A stretch of DNA of 33,982 nt from Gemmata sp. (GTDB lineage: Bacteria > Planctomycetota > Planctomycetia > Gemmatales > Gemmataceae). Shown here in pieces: positions 6,901 to 14,812 of this stretch (within the stretch, counting starts at the first letter, position 1; each line of letters opens with the position of its first letter). The translations under genes were made by a program, and so were the position numbers. Under the pieces are notes generated by a model. It was given only the letters and a program-made list of their open reading frames with translations, had not been told where the DNA came from and made no database searches. The stretch spans positions 1-33,982 of the forward strand of contig JALHNS010000023.1 of NCBI GenBank assembly GCA_022843445.1, given 5' to 3'.

Positions 6901-8298
6901 CTAGCCGTTTGCCACCAGCACTGCTGCCTGAGCTTGCTCTGCTACTTCAGCTACCACTTCGTCGTACTGCGGGATAAACCGTCGAAGGTGCGAGAACTCC
7001 GAGCGAAGGCTACCGACCAGTGCGACCAAGCGCTCAGCAGCCGCGAAACCATCGGCTACGAGGTCATCTGCCGATTTCCGCACCACTTGCCGAAACACAG
7101 CCAATACCCGCTCACTTTCTTCCACAGCGGGAAGCACTTGCTCGGCCAGTTGCCGAGGAGGGTAATTGGGATACCGGCTCGGTCGCACGAAACCGAAGAA
7201 CCGTTGGATAAGGTGTCGCTTCGTGTCATTCCCCAAGCCGCTCCACAGCAATGAAGTGGGTGGCGCGAGGGCATCTTCGGCGGGCCAATCCCCGTCTGCC
7301 TTATCCCACTGCCGAATCAAGTTCGCCTCGACAACTTGCCGTTTATCACCAGACAAGTGCGAGAAGCGGTTTGCGAAAAGGGCGAGCGGTTGAGTGTACA
7401 CCGTGCTGCGGAAGTTGGGGGCCAACTTGTTCACGAAGTAGGTCGCGTCTGCGAGCGTCTCGTTTGGTGGGAGCCGCTGCACAAGTTCTCCGAGGAATAA
7501 GTCAAGGTTCTTGCCTCGCCACGCCTTCGCAGGGACGGCCTTGAGCCGCGAGATCGTCGGGTATATTTCGATGAGGCGGCGGGCAGCATCAGACCGCTGC
7601 TCAAAATCCAACCCCTCCGCAAACGCAGCGACGAGTTGCGAAGCGTTTTGGTTCTGGTAGCACTCCGTAATTCGCTGAACGACCACGCCGTCTGCCGGCT
7701 GTTCCGGCAATGCATTTTGTTCCGGTAACGCATCGATCTTCGCACCTTGATAGGCTTGGAAGAACTCGTCAGCCGTAAAATGGACAACATTGTCCAGCGA
7801 GAGTTCCATGACGAGCGATTCGAGGTAATCGCTGAGTGGGAAGGCAGGGTCGAAGAGGAGATCCACATCAGGACCGTGGAGAACCATGACCGATTGTCGC
7901 CGGCCAGCCCGAAGTGCCTTCAGAAAGTTGTCTGTAAGGCCGGGTTTGGAGACGAAGACGCCGATGGTGCCAGCGAACTTGCCCTCAACCTTCCCAAGAA
8001 ACGCGAACAACTCCGACGCGGCCAATTCGGTCGATTCTGCCCACTTCGCTTCCATGAGAGCGTATCGCCCAGACACCCGCAGTGCGCCGTCGATTTGCTC
8101 CGACCCACCGTCCTTCGTGCGGTACGACCCTCGACAGAGCAAACCCCAAGCATCCAACACATCACGAACAAGGCGCTCGAACTCCAGTCCGCGACGTTGA
8201 GCGTGCGGCGATTTCTTGTACACGTCGGCATGAAGCTCTTGGTACGCTGCTCGCAACTCCGTGATTCGGGCCAACCGTGCTTCGGGCGTCAGGGCCAC
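6901..8298 (-). CDS. Mrr-like PD-(D/E)xK restriction endonuclease (465 aa)
   Basis: Residues ~35-130 form a PD-(D/E)xK nuclease core. Helix RRGLEFERLVRDVL carries Glu40, SEQIDGAL carries Asp70, and YALMEAKW carries Glu83-x-Lys85, followed by a strand TIGVFVSKPGL. Mrr-like enzymes cut DNA, often modified DNA, without a partner methylase. The remaining ~330 residues are helical and unrecognised, perhaps for target recognition or oligomerisation. The chosen start is GTG 8298 with GGAGG five bases upstream. A longer frame to 8475 is open but begins with low-complexity residues and crosses a hairpin. The gene converges on the four-gene operon, 74 bases from its end, and lies beside the tRNA-Gly junction. 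Base composition matches the island rather than the core genome. Confidence 0.8.
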   Translation of the reverse strand: MALTPEARLARITELRAAYQELHADVYKKSPHAQRRGLEFERLVRDVLDAWGLLCRGSYRTKDGGSEQIDGALRVSGRYALMEAKWAESTELAASELFAFLGKVEGKFAGTIGVFVSKPGLTDNFLKALRAGRRQSVMVLHGPDVDLLFDPAFPLSDYLESLVMELSLDNVVHFTADEFFQAYQGAKIDALPEQNALPEQPADGVVVQRITECYQNQNASQLVAAFAEGLDFEQRSDAARRLIEIYPTISRLKAVPAKAWRGKNLDLFLGELVQRLPPNETLADATYFVNKLAPNFRSTVYTQPLALFANRFSHLSGDKRQVVEANLIRQWDKADGDWPAEDALAPPTSLLWSGLGNDTKRHLIQRFFGFVRPSRYPNYPPRQLAEQVLPAVEESERVLAVFRQVVRKSADDLVADGFAAAERLVALVGSLRSEFSHLRRFIPQYDEVVAEVAEQAQAAVLVANG

Positions 8299-8443
8299 AG
8301 TTGCCTCCACGGTATCGCGGTTCTTGCAGACAAATCCGCGCGTTGCCGGGAGGCGAGTTCCGAGCCAACCTCGGCCACCTCCAGCGCGGACTCGCATCTG
8401 CTCAGTCACACCGATCTTGTCACAGCGGTTGTAAGATGAATCA

Positions 8444-8471
8444 GAGCCGCCGATCCTGGGATCAGCGGCTC
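8444..8471. terminator. 12-bp imperfect hairpin between nuclease gene and tRNA-Gly
   Basis: GAGCCGC-C-GATC, a CTGG loop, then GATC-A-GCGGCTC give a 12-bp stem with one mismatch. No U-run follows on either strand, so a terminator is only one reading; a protein-binding site is another. It belongs to a 265-base gene-free stretch (8299-8563). Confidence 0.35.
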
Positions 8472-8488
8472 TCAAGTTTCACCCCGAA

Positions 8489-8519
8489 TTTGCCAGCGTT
8501 TTTGCCACTAACTTTGCCA
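8489..8519 (+). repeat. Three TTTGCCA direct repeats with an exact 12-base period
   Basis: TTTGCCA occurs at 8489-8495, 8501-8507 and 8513-8519, each separated by five bases. The array ends 45 bases before the 3' end of tRNA-Gly. Phased heptamers next to a tRNA are reminiscent of recombinase arm-type sites or regulator-binding iterons, but no integrase gene is in the window. Confidence 0.6.
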
Positions 8520-8563
8520 GAAAAATCGTCGCCCTAACTGCTGATTTGGTCGAGACTTACAAG

Positions 8564-8634
8564 AGCGGGATAGGGGAGTCGAACCCCTCTCACAGCCTTG
8601 GGAAGGCTGGGCACAACCGATATACCAATCCCGC
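8564..8634 (-). tRNA. tRNA-Gly (anticodon CCC)
   Basis: On the minus strand the acceptor arms GCGGGAT and ATCCCGC pair. The anticodon stem CAGCC/GGCTG encloses the loop TTCCCAA, giving CCC at 34-36. The T-arm GGGG-TTCGACT-CCCC is intact. The 71-base gene ends in a T discriminator and CCA is not encoded. Its 3' end faces the low-GC accessory region, the usual orientation for island integration. Confidence 0.95.
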
Positions 8635-8644
8635 GACAAGGCAA

Positions 8645-8672
8645 ATCTTAACGCGCCGCGGCCCGCGATCAA
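8645..8672 (-). promoter_or_regulatory. Candidate promoter of tRNA-Gly
   Basis: Read on the minus strand, TTGATC (8672-8667) and TAAGAT (8650-8645) are separated by 16 bases. The -10 box ends 10 bases before the mature tRNA 5' end. This is a reasonable sigma70-type match in a GC-rich setting. Confidence 0.5.
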
Positions 8673-8700
8673 GGGCGCTTTTTTCGCGGCGCGCGGCCCG

Positions 8701-10116
8701 CTACCGCATGAACGCTTGGCGCATGAACCGCAGCGCGTCGCCGAGGCCCATGCCGTCGCCGAACAGCGTCGTGCGGTCGCCCACCAACCGGTTCAGCCGG
8801 TCCAGTTCGCGCAAGAGCGCCAACAGGCGCACGATAACGCCGAGTTCGCCCGGCACGTCCGTCAGCAACCGGTCTTCTGCGAACCCGCGGCGCAGCACCG
8901 CCACGCGGTCGTGCGGCAAGCCCAGCGCGGTCATCACCTCGCACGCGAACAGCGCGTAGCCGCACCCGGTGGGGTGCATGCCGTCCACGCTTTGCAACCC
9001 GCCGGACACCCAGCGGCGCGTCGGCCGCGCGAACCAACTCTGCCGCTCCGTCGCGGCTTCGAGGTAGCGGTTGTCCACCACGATGCCGTCGCCGAGGTCG
9101 ATCCGCCGCGCCGCGTCCAGCGAGTTCTTGAAGTCGTACGCGCCCGTGAGCGCGAAGGCGTCGACGAACGTCACGCGGGCCGCGGTGCCGGCGGCGGCCG
9201 CGGCCCCTTGCACCAGCGCGCGCACGCGGTCGTTCGCCGCGACCACCTGCGCGTCGATCTCCGCGAGGTCGCTTCCGGTCAGACTGCCCACCGAGGGCGC
9301 GAACACCGGGTCGTAGGTGTCCGCGTAGCCGTTCGTGCGGTTCAGCCCCTGCGCGCGCAGGTTCGCCACCGCGCCTACTTTGGGAAGCAGCGTCACGACG
9401 ATTGTCTTCACTTCCGTCGGCAGCGCCGCGAGTTCGCCCGCGAGCCGCGCCCACTGGTGCCAGAACGCGCCGTACACCGGGTCGGTGCCGTCGATCGGCT
9501 TGCGCTCGGCGCGCGAACCGACTTCGTACAGCCCGTGGTTGTGCCCGATCTGCACCACCAGCGTTTCGGGCTCGCGCTCGCGCACCCAATCCAGCATCGT
9601 GAACCCGGCGAACGCCGGGTCGCGGGTCGGGTTCAGCGTGAACCGCGCGTTGATGGCGACGTGCAACTCGCCCACCGCTTTTACCGAAAGCGCCGCGTTC
9701 GGGTTGCCGCCGCCGGTGAGCGCCGCGATTTCCGCTTCCGACGATGCCGCCGTGCGCGCGTACAGGTCGCCGACGAGCGCGCCGGCGACCGCGACGTTGT
9801 CGAAGCACGGGAAGCCCGATTCGGCGGTGCCCGCGAGCCACTCGGCGAGGTTGCGGCGGAACCGCTCGCCGATGCCCTCGAACCGCGCGCCGGCGAGAGC
9901 GAACCCGAGCGTCGTGAGTCGGCGCACTTCGTCTTCCAGATCGAAGAGGACCGGCCGCGGGTGGTCCGGGGAAACGAACTCCCAACCCTGTTCGGCGGCG
10001 AGCCGCGCGGGCCACGACTGCCCGCAGCACGCGCGGGACACCGTGAGCGAGCGGCACCCTTGCGCGAGCGAGTCGCCGATCACCATGAGCTTCGGGCGCG
10101 GGCGCGGAACGGCCAT
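8701..10116 (-). CDS. SGNH/GDSL-like hydrolase (471 aa)
   Basis: This 471-residue protein has the signature blocks of SGNH hydrolases. GDSL is at 14-17 (nucleophile Ser16), FDNVAVAGA near 106 supplies the block II Gly region, GHNHG at 191-195 the Asn block, and DGMH at 378-381 the catalytic Asp/His. Such enzymes hydrolyse esters of lipids or carbohydrates; the substrate is unknown. No signal peptide is seen, so it may be cytoplasmic. It is longer than a typical 200-250-residue SGNH protein because of an insert between blocks. The ATG at 10116 has GGAGG seven bases upstream; an earlier ATG at 10146 lacks one. It is divergent from the BamA gene. Confidence 0.8.
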   Translation of the reverse strand: MAVPRPRPKLMVIGDSLAQGCRSLTVSRACCGQSWPARLAAEQGWEFVSPDHPRPVLFDLEDEVRRLTTLGFALAGARFEGIGERFRRNLAEWLAGTAESGFPCFDNVAVAGALVGDLYARTAASSEAEIAALTGGGNPNAALSVKAVGELHVAINARFTLNPTRDPAFAGFTMLDWVREREPETLVVQIGHNHGLYEVGSRAERKPIDGTDPVYGAFWHQWARLAGELAALPTEVKTIVVTLLPKVGAVANLRAQGLNRTNGYADTYDPVFAPSVGSLTGSDLAEIDAQVVAANDRVRALVQGAAAAAGTAARVTFVDAFALTGAYDFKNSLDAARRIDLGDGIVVDNRYLEAATERQSWFARPTRRWVSGGLQSVDGMHPTGCGYALFACEVMTALGLPHDRVAVLRRGFAEDRLLTDVPGELGVIVRLLALLRELDRLNRLVGDRTTLFGDGMGLGDALRFMRQAFMR

Positions 10117-10242
10117 CGGTGTGCCTCCGGGAGGGGTCGAGTGCAACGGACACTACGCCGCCGGCGGCTCGCTTTTCGCGCCCGTCCCATTTCCCCCAGC
10201 TTTCTCGCGCGCCGGCGCTTTTCGGCACGGCGCGCCGCGGAC

Positions 10243-10271
10243 TTGACACAAAATCCCCCCGCGAGTATCCG
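10243..10271 (+). promoter_or_regulatory. Candidate promoter of the BamA gene
   Basis: A perfect TTGACA (10243-10248) is followed 17 bases later by TATCCG (10266-10271), a poor -10 match. It lies 59 bases upstream of the chosen start. Confidence 0.4.
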
Positions 10272-10329
10272 CCCGCCCTTCACCGAGATGCCGCACGCGC
10301 CGACCGGGAACCACCACGGAATCCCCCCG

Positions 10330-12684
10330 ATGACCGCACGCCGTCGCACCCGCCTCTGGCTCACCGCTGCCGCGTTCGCGCTCGCGCTGTTCGGCGCGGG
10401 CCGCGGGTGGGTCGGGGCGGCCGACAGCCCGCAGGGCAAGCCCATCGCGGAGATCGTCGTCGTCGGGAACAAGCTCCGCGCCACGCCGCAAATTCTCAAC
10501 GTGATGCACCTGCGCAAGGGCCGCACCTACGACGAGGCCACCATTCAGGAAGACGTGCGGCGGCTGTACAACACGCGCTGGTTCACGCCCAGCGGCATTC
10601 GCGTTCACACCACGAACGAGACCGACGGCACGGTCACGGTCACGCTGCTGGTCAGCGAGCTAACGAGCGTGGTGCAGGAAGTGCTGTACGACGGGGCCGA
10701 TCACCTGAGCATGAGCACGCTGCGCTCGCTCACGGGGCTGCGCAAGGGCGACGCGATGAACCCGCTCGCCAACGAACTCGGCCGGCAGGCGATCCTGCGG
10801 AAGTACCAAGAAGACGGGCGCTACTTCGCCACCGTCGTGCTCACCGAGGGCACCAAGAGCACCGACACGCGCGTGGTGTACACCGTGACCGAAGGCCCGG
10901 TGGTGAAGGTGCGCGACGTCGAGTTCGTGGGCAACGCGGGCGCGACCTCGGGCCGGCTCCGCACGCAACTCGTCACCAAGCGCGAGTTCCTGCGGACGAT
11001 CGGCGGCAAGTTCAACTCCACCACGCTGGACTTGGACCGCAAGGCGCTGCTCGAGTACTACCACGCCCTCGGCTACCTGAACGCGAAGATCGAACCGGAG
11101 GTGCGCCGGTCCGACGACCTGCGGCACGTCACCGTCGTGTATCACATTGTGGAAGGCGTGCAGTACAAGGTGGAAGAGCGGCAGATCGACGGCCTTCAGT
11201 CGTTCCCGGCGGAGAAGCTCGAAAAGGTTGTCGAAATGAAGGCCGGCGACCGGTACGACGCGCGCGTGGCCAAACGCGACCTGACGCGGATCCGCGACTA
11301 CGGCGGCCTGCGCGGGCACGCGTGGGGCGTGGAGGAGCAGTGGTACGAGACCGCGCCGGGCGTGGTGCGCGTCCACTACCAGATTCAGGGCGACCGCGGC
11401 GAACAGGACCGCGTGAGCACCATCAAGATCGTCGGCAACGAGATCACCAAGGACCGCGTGATTCTCAACGAACTGGACGTCTTCCCCGGGCAGGTGCTCC
11501 AGTACCCCAAGCTCGAAGAGGCGCGCATGCGGCTCGCCCGGCTGGGCATTTTCGACGGCGAAGAGCCGCCGACGGTGGAGGTGATTCCGAACGAGTTCGA
11601 CAGCGCGCTGAAGGACATTCGCGTGCGCGTGAAGGAGACCCGCACCGGGCAGTTCGTGATCGGCGGCAGCGTGAACTCCGACGCCGGCCTGACCGGGAAC
11701 TTCGTGCTGAACGAGCGCAACTTCAGCCTCACCCGCATCCCGCGCAGCTGGGACGACTTCCGCTACGGCCGCGCGTTCCGCGGCGACGGCCAAGAGCTGC
11801 GGCTCGAGGCCGCGCCCGGCGTGCAGTTCCAGCGGTACTCGCTCACGTTCCGCGAGCCGTACCTGTTCGACACGCCGTTCGGACTCACGAACTCCGCGTA
11901 CTACTACAACCGCGCGTTCGCCGAGTACAACGAGGACCGCTACGGCGGGCGCGTCACCATCGACCGCCGGCTCGACCCCATCTGGCGCGCCTCGCTGAGC
12001 ACGCGCGTGGAAGGGGTGCGGGTAAAGGACATCCCGGACTTCGCCACCGACGCGATCAAGCGCGACGCGGGCAGCCACTTCGTGCTCGGCCTGCGCGCCG
12101 GGCTGAACCGCGACACCCGCGACTCGTTCATCTACCCGACGCAGGGGAACGTGTTCGACATCGGCTACGAGCAGGTGCTGGGCGACTACACGTTCCCCAT
12201 CGGCACCGCGGAGTTCACGCAGTTCTTCTCGTCGCGGTACTTGGCCCGCGAGGACGGCAGCGGGCGGCACGTGCTCGGGTTCCGCACGCAGGTGGCGGTG
12301 GCCGGCGCGAACGCCCCGGTGTTCGAGCGGTTCTACGGTGGCGGCATCCGCAGCTTCCGCGGGTTCAGCTTCCGCGGCATGGGGCCGTTCGAGAACGGCT
12401 TGGCGGTGGGCGGCACGTTCTCGTTCCTGAACACGATCGAGTACCAGATTCCGATCCTGCCGAGCGACAAGATGTTCGCGGTGGCGTTCTTGGACCACGG
12501 CACGGTGGAGCGCCGGTTCGAGATCAAGGACTACCGCGTAACGGTGGGTGCGGGTCTGCGCATCTCGGTTCCGGCGCTGGGGCCGCTGCCGCTGGCGCTG
12601 GACTTCGGCGTCCCGCTGAACCGCGGGCGCGGCGACATCCGGCAGGTGTTCACGTTCGCCGTGGGCCTCTTCGGCAGCCAGTAA
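10330..12684 (+). CDS. bamA: BamA/Omp85 outer-membrane assembly protein (784 aa)
   Basis: This protein folds and inserts beta-barrel proteins into the outer membrane. Residues 1-30 are a signal peptide: basic RRRTR, then a hydrophobic core ending GWVGA. From about 38 come tandem POTRA domains, each opening with a strand like AEIVVVGN, VRDVEFVGN or STIKIVGNEIT. The last ~350 residues are the barrel, with the conserved RGF of strand 16/loop 6 at 677-679 (GGGIRSFRGFSF). The protein ends FTFAVGLFGSQ. The ATG at 10330 is chosen because the signal peptide starts there; an ATG at 10288 is possible. The frame is open far upstream, antisense to the SGNH gene, and that part is not coding. No Skp or Lpx genes adjoin, unlike in proteobacteria. 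A TamA-like role cannot be excluded. Confidence 0.88.
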   Translation: MTARRRTRLWLTAAAFALALFGAGRGWVGAADSPQGKPIAEIVVVGNKLRATPQILNVMHLRKGRTYDEATIQEDVRRLYNTRWFTPSGIRVHTTNETDGTVTVTLLVSELTSVVQEVLYDGADHLSMSTLRSLTGLRKGDAMNPLANELGRQAILRKYQEDGRYFATVVLTEGTKSTDTRVVYTVTEGPVVKVRDVEFVGNAGATSGRLRTQLVTKREFLRTIGGKFNSTTLDLDRKALLEYYHALGYLNAKIEPEVRRSDDLRHVTVVYHIVEGVQYKVEERQIDGLQSFPAEKLEKVVEMKAGDRYDARVAKRDLTRIRDYGGLRGHAWGVEEQWYETAPGVVRVHYQIQGDRGEQDRVSTIKIVGNEITKDRVILNELDVFPGQVLQYPKLEEARMRLARLGIFDGEEPPTVEVIPNEFDSALKDIRVRVKETRTGQFVIGGSVNSDAGLTGNFVLNERNFSLTRIPRSWDDFRYGRAFRGDGQELRLEAAPGVQFQRYSLTFREPYLFDTPFGLTNSAYYYNRAFAEYNEDRYGGRVTIDRRLDPIWRASLSTRVEGVRVKDIPDFATDAIKRDAGSHFVLGLRAGLNRDTRDSFIYPTQGNVFDIGYEQVLGDYTFPIGTAEFTQFFSSRYLAREDGSGRHVLGFRTQVAVAGANAPVFERFYGGGIRSFRGFSFRGMGPFENGLAVGGTFSFLNTIEYQIPILPSDKMFAVAFLDHGTVERRFEIKDYRVTVGAGLRISVPALGPLPLALDFGVPLNRGRGDIRQVFTFAVGLFGSQ

Positions 12685-12693
12685 GCGCGCCTT

Positions 12694-12773
12694 GTAGCCC
12701 GACGCGTGAGCGAGGGTGCCTTTGTCTCGGGCCTCTTCGGGCTGTAGACACCCTTGCTCACGCGTCGGGCTAC
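12694..12773. repeat. 80-base inverted repeat with 25-base arms between convergent genes
   Basis: The left arm (12694-12718, starting GTAGCCCGACGCGTGAGCG) and right arm (12749-12773) are reverse complements with one mismatch in 25. The 30-base spacer also has imperfect symmetry. It fills the gap between the BamA and NAD synthetase stops. Likely a dispersed palindromic (REP-like) element or bidirectional terminator. Confidence 0.85.
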
Positions 12774-12791
12774 CAACCCCGCTCCGCGGGT

Positions 12792-14786
12792 TCACTCCGC
12801 CCCTTCGAGTGCATCGAGCCAGACGCGGGCCGCGGCGTCGCTGGGCATGCGCCAGTCGCCGCGCGGCGACACGCTCACCGAACCCACCTTCGGGCCGTCC
12901 GGTAGGCAACTGCGCTTGAACTGGTTCGCGAAGAAGCGCTTCAAGAACACGCTCAACCACTGCTTCAACTCGCCGCGCGAATACGGCTTGTCGAACTTGG
13001 CGTGCCGCGCGAGGAAGAGAATCTTCTCCGGCCCGCAGCCGAACCGCAGGAAGTGGTACAGGAAGAAGTCTACCAATTCGTAGTCGCCCACGGTCGACTC
13101 GGTCGCTTGGGTCATCGCGCCGCGGGCGTCGGTCGGGAGCAGTTCCGGTGAGATCGGTGTGCCCACGATGTCGTGAAGTGTGGCGCGTGCGTCGCCGGTG
13201 AACTCGTTATCGGCGGCCCACCGCACGAGGAACTTCACCAGCGTTTTCGGGATGCTCACGTTCGGGTTGTACATGCTCATATGGTCGGCGTTGTAGGTAC
13301 ACCAGCCGAGCGCCAGTTCCGACAGATCGCCCGTTCCGATCACGAACCCGCTGTTCATCAGAAGTGACGTGCGCACGCGGGCCTGCGTGTTTTCGAACGT
13401 CAGGTCGCTGCGCCGCTCCGGCGGCAGGTGCAGCAACTTTTCGCTCAGCGACTCCACCGTTTCGCCGTCGAGCGCGATGCCGAACGGGGCGTGCCCGATG
13501 CCGCGCATCTGGTCGAAGCACATCGCGCGAATGTCCACTTCGCGCAACCGCACGCCGAGCGCCTCCGCGAGTTTGTGCGCGTTGCCGCGGGTGCGCGGCG
13601 TGGTGCCGAAGCCCGGCATGGTGAGCGCCCGCACGCGGTCGCGCGGCGCGCCGAGTTCGTCCAGCGTTTTGCACAGCACCAAGAGCGCGAGCGTCGAATC
13701 CAACCCGCCGGACACGCCGATCGCTAGCGGCGGCGAACCCACCACCGACAGCCGCCGGCCGAGCGCCGCGACTTGCGTGCGGAAGATGTCGCGGCACCGG
13801 TCGTCGCGCGTCGCGGGGTCGTTCGGCACGAACGGGTGCGCGTCCACACCGCGCAGCAACTCCGGCGCGCGCGGCGCAACGTCCAGCTCGAAGGACACTG
13901 TGCGGAACGCCGGCGCGGTGCCGTCGTGGAAGCTGTTCGTTTGCACGCGGTCGTGCGCGAGCCGGTCCAAGTCGAGGTCGCACACGAGCAACTGCGAGTC
14001 GCGGCGGAACCGCTCACTTTCGGCGAGCAGGTTCCCGTTCTCCGCGATCAGGCAGTGCCCGCCGAACACGATGTCGGTGGTGGATTCGCCAACGCCGCTG
14101 GACGCATACAGGTACGCACTCACGCACCGGCCGCTCTGCCCCGCGACGAGCTGCCGCCGGTACGCGGCCTTACCGATCACATCGTTACTGGCAGAGAGGT
14201 TCGCGCACACGGTCGCGCCCGCGAGCGCCTGAAGCGAACTCGGCGGCACCGGCATCCAGAGGTCTTCGCAAATTTCCACACCGAGCGTGAATCCGGGCAC
14301 GCCGGAACATGCGAACAGTACATCCGTGCCGAAGGGCGCGACTTGGCCGCACACGGTCACGTCGCGGAAGGTGCCGGCGCGCGCCGGGGCGAAGTAGCGC
14401 GCGTCGTAGAACTCCTTGTAATTCGGCAGGTACGTTTTGGGCACGACGCCGAGGATGCGCCCCGCGTGGAACGCGACCGCGCAGTTGAACAGCCGCCCGT
14501 GGAACTCGAGCGGCACCCCGACCACGGCGACGCCGCGAAACACCTTCGCGCCGTGCGCGACCACGCGCGCCAGTTCGCTTTCGGCCGCGCGGCGGAGCGG
14601 TTCGAGGTGGAACAGATCGTGGCAGGTGTACCCGGTGAGGCCGCACTCCGGGAACACCACGAGGTTCGCGCCTTCGTGCTCGGCGCGTTCCAGCAGTTCG
14701 AGCGTGCGGTCGGCGTTAAAGGGCGCGTCCGCGACGCGCATCTCGGGCGACGCGCAGGCGGCGCGCAGAAAGCCGTGAGTGCTCAT
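12792..14786 (-). CDS. nadE: Glutamine-dependent NAD+ synthetase (664 aa)
   Basis: The enzyme makes NAD+ from nicotinate adenine dinucleotide, ATP and glutamine, the last step of NAD synthesis, in the cytoplasm. The N-terminal nitrilase-type glutaminase domain shows the full triad: Glu47 in FPECGLTG, Lys117 in VPKTYLPNYKEF and Cys173 in GVEICEDLW. The C-terminal synthetase domain has the P-loop SGGLDS at 359-364. Length fits the bacterial two-domain form. The ATG at 14786 opens directly into the glutaminase domain. It forms a leftward group with the WD40 gene and nicotinate phosphoribosyltransferase, placing two NAD-salvage steps together. Confidence 0.95.
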   Translation of the reverse strand: MSTHGFLRAACASPEMRVADAPFNADRTLELLERAEHEGANLVVFPECGLTGYTCHDLFHLEPLRRAAESELARVVAHGAKVFRGVAVVGVPLEFHGRLFNCAVAFHAGRILGVVPKTYLPNYKEFYDARYFAPARAGTFRDVTVCGQVAPFGTDVLFACSGVPGFTLGVEICEDLWMPVPPSSLQALAGATVCANLSASNDVIGKAAYRRQLVAGQSGRCVSAYLYASSGVGESTTDIVFGGHCLIAENGNLLAESERFRRDSQLLVCDLDLDRLAHDRVQTNSFHDGTAPAFRTVSFELDVAPRAPELLRGVDAHPFVPNDPATRDDRCRDIFRTQVAALGRRLSVVGSPPLAIGVSGGLDSTLALLVLCKTLDELGAPRDRVRALTMPGFGTTPRTRGNAHKLAEALGVRLREVDIRAMCFDQMRGIGHAPFGIALDGETVESLSEKLLHLPPERRSDLTFENTQARVRTSLLMNSGFVIGTGDLSELALGWCTYNADHMSMYNPNVSIPKTLVKFLVRWAADNEFTGDARATLHDIVGTPISPELLPTDARGAMTQATESTVGDYELVDFFLYHFLRFGCGPEKILFLARHAKFDKPYSRGELKQWLSVFLKRFFANQFKRSCLPDGPKVGSVSVSPRGDWRMPSDAAARVWLDALEGAE

Positions 14787-14812
14787 ACCGGCAGTGTATG
14801 CACCGCCGGGCG

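Noticed and set aside
6901-7254. Continuation of the frame starting at 6823
   Set aside because: It is antisense to the well-supported Mrr-like gene. Only the first ~26 codons could be a gene remnant.
8652-8695. GC-rich symmetric sequence with TTTTTT near the end of the SGNH gene
   Set aside because: Stem pairings next to the T-run are short (about 5 bp), and the region doubles as the tRNA-Gly promoter, so a terminator call was not supported.
8546-8959. Protein-like frame reading through the tRNA-Gly antisense
   Set aside because: The segment GESNPSHSLGKAGHNRYTNPA is a translated tRNA complement, a known artefact.
8716-10329. Open frame extending the BamA gene about 1.6 kb upstream
   Set aside because: It is antisense to the SGNH hydrolase and its translation is His/Arg/Ala-rich. 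The BamA signal peptide starts at 10330.
10119-12960. Long alternative frames over the BamA gene on both strands (up to 928 residues)
   Set aside because: They are Arg/Pro/His-rich with no motifs, while the BamA frame has a signal peptide, POTRA units and RGF.
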